Source: Candidatus Altimarinota bacterium (GTDB taxonomy: Bacteria > Patescibacteriota > Gracilibacteria > UBA4473). From it: a DNA stretch of 5,469 bases. Positions 4,434 through 5,469 of the stretch are shown here, one piece after another. Position numbers and translations under genes: made by a program. Each line of letters begins with the position of its first letter. Position 1 is the stretch's first letter. The notes beneath the pieces were generated by a model that saw only the letters and a program-made list of their open reading frames with translations, made no database searches and was not told the DNA's origin. The stretch is from contig JAGYLK010000089.1 of assembly GCA_018401175.1 (NCBI GenBank), forward strand, positions 1 through 5,469, given 5' to 3'.

Positions 4434-5469
4434 CTACCGTGTCCACCAAAGCAAAATGGGAGAAAGCCATAAAAAAATAACTCCTAACAGAAGCGCCAGG
4501 CCAAGGAAAAAAGACTTTTGTTGTATCGTTAATTTTTTCCAACTATATACCAACGGAAAAAGGGTCACCGTGAAAATAAAAGAAATTCCTGTCACAATCC
4601 ATAACTGCGGAGAGGAAAATGAATATAAAATAGAATTTTGCGCAAAATGAGAAAGCAAACGAATAACACTTATAACCCAAAAAACAACCATTAATCCCAA
4701 TATGGAAACGACAGCTATGTACAATAACTGTACTATTTGTTTTACGGGATCTGATTCTTTTATTTGTAGCTTTACTTTTTCAGTATCGATGGAAGCAAAT
4801 CCCACAGAAACAGCGGCAATTCCTGAGGCTACTTTTTTTTCTAATTGCTTTGAAAACTCATTAAATTGTGTTTTTCGAACAATCAATTCTCCTTGTTGCT
4901 CTTCGGATAATTTTCCTGATTCAATAAATAACTTGTCGTCTCCCAGTTGTTTTAAGAGTTTTTTTGTGAGTTCTCGTAAGTGATCAATAGCATTTGAACG
5001 GCGTAAACGGGACAAAAGACCAATTCTGTCTAATATGGCTCTTCGTGCGGACGCATCCAAAAAATCTTCATTTTCCTGCAACAGCGTCAACACTTCTGTT
5101 GTCAACTTCCCAATTTCTTCTTGATAAAATTGCAATTCCGCCCTGTCTTGATCAGAAAGCAGTGATTCATCCTCTTGTACAACAACTTTTTTCCCCTCCT
5201 CTTTCTTCTTTGTTCCGTGCTCAAGTTTGAATTGCTCTACCCATTCAAGAGGAATCCCCTGTTGCTGATATTGTTGGCGTTTTTCTGGTGTAGCGGAGAG
5301 AGAAATGACATTTGTTAAATCAAAATCATAATCTTTCCTCAATTTTGCATAGGCTTCATAGGCATCAATAGCCTCTATTGTTCCACGAACGGGTTTTCTA
5401 TCTTTTCCTGTTCCTTGAAATTCAAACTGTTGAAATCCATCCGGAATGGCGGCGTTTTCTGCCGTAAAT
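4434..5469 (-). CDS. Unrecognised coiled-coil protein with three C-terminal TM helices (5' end outside window)
   Basis: The frame is open from the TAG stop at 4434-4436 to the right edge, so 344 C-terminal residues are visible and the start lies outside. I do not recognise the family. Counting from the edge, residues 1-90 are soluble and mixed, with a QQYQQQ stretch and a KKKEEGKK run. Residues about 95-225 are highly charged and helical, rich in E, K, L and R, and likely coiled coil. Three hydrophobic helices follow at about 248-268, 288-308 and 319-341, ending in LLWWTR. The large charged region is therefore held by a C-terminal membrane anchor. A TTG at 5342 could open a shorter frame, but in-frame codons continue through it with similar composition and no stop. 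The gene precedes lgt by 95 nt. The coding call is firm; function is unknown. Confidence 0.85.
   Translation of the reverse strand, partial: FTAENAAIPDGFQQFEFQGTGKDRKPVRGTIEAIDAYEAYAKLRKDYDFDLTNVISLSATPEKRQQYQQQGIPLEWVEQFKLEHGTKKKEEGKKVVVQEDESLLSDQDRAELQFYQEEIGKLTTEVLTLLQENEDFLDASARRAILDRIGLLSRLRRSNAIDHLRELTKKLLKQLGDDKLFIESGKLSEEQQGELIVRKTQFNEFSKQLEKKVASGIAAVSVGFASIDTEKVKLQIKESDPVKQIVQLLYIAVVSILGLMVVFWVISVIRLLSHFAQNSILYSFSSPQLWIVTGISFIFTVTLFPLVYSWKKLTIQQKSFFLGLALLLGVIFLWLSPILLWWTR

Noticed and set aside
4400..4440. Hairpin AGAT-TCGG-ATCT followed by a T run as terminator of the coiled-coil gene (minus strand)
   Set aside because: The stem is only 4 bp and AT-rich, it overlaps the stop codon, and the T run starts several bases away. 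It is too weak to call.
5340..5342. TTG at 5342 as the start of the coiled-coil gene
   Set aside because: The frame stays open with protein-like composition to the window edge. The gene is better treated as partial, with its start outside.
1..5469. Recoded genetic code (UGA as Gly, as in Gracilibacteria/Absconditabacteria)
   Set aside because: Long frames contain no internal TGA, Gly is encoded by GGN codons, and TGA ends the Lgt-like gene at a plausible C-terminus. The standard code fits.

Overview
This is an AT-rich bacterial window with compact genes, short spacers and many small membrane proteins. Six protein-coding genes cover nearly all of it. All long frames read cleanly with the standard code: TGG for Trp, GGN for Gly, and TAA, TAG and TGA all appear as terminators. 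The mix of a half-length CarB, a very divergent Lgt-family protein, unrecognised small membrane proteins and few Shine-Dalgarno sites would fit a reduced Patescibacteria/CPR-type bacterium (Peregrinibacteria-like, for example). That placement is an inference; no rRNA or other phylogenetic marker is present.

Layout from left to right. An MscS-family mechanosensitive channel runs on the minus strand (4-1008) from a near-consensus sigma70-type promoter with a normal AGGA ribosome site. A small 4-TM membrane protein runs divergently on the plus strand (best start 1103, end 1513). The -35 elements of the two promoters lie only 6 bp apart. A hairpin with T-tracts on both sides (about 1531-1569) separates that gene from the convergent carB gene. 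carB (1575-3137, minus) encodes only the C-terminal half of the carbamoyl-phosphate synthase large subunit: the second ATP-grasp unit plus the MGS-like regulatory domain. Its motifs resemble eukaryotic CAD/CPS1 more than E. coli CarB. Next come a 123-aa 3-TM protein of unknown function (3186-3557), a divergent Lgt-family membrane protein (3592-4338) lacking most known catalytic residues, and the 3'-terminal part of a coiled-coil plus 3-TM protein that runs off the right edge (4434-5469). All of these are on the minus strand.

The genes do not form an obvious pathway. Channel, Lgt-like protein and three unknown membrane proteins are envelope functions; carB belongs to pyrimidine/arginine metabolism. 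What links them is transcription-start architecture. Four consecutive complete genes (the 4-TM gene, carB, the 123-aa gene and lgt) each have a -10-like hexamer ending exactly 7 nt before the chosen ATG, with no Shine-Dalgarno site. This predicts leaderless or 1-nt-leader mRNAs. Only mscS has a conventional leader. This recurring spacing, the degenerate Lgt and the half CarB are the most interesting things here. I see no RNA genes, CRISPR arrays, mobile elements or long repeats. There is no gene-free stretch over 300 bases.
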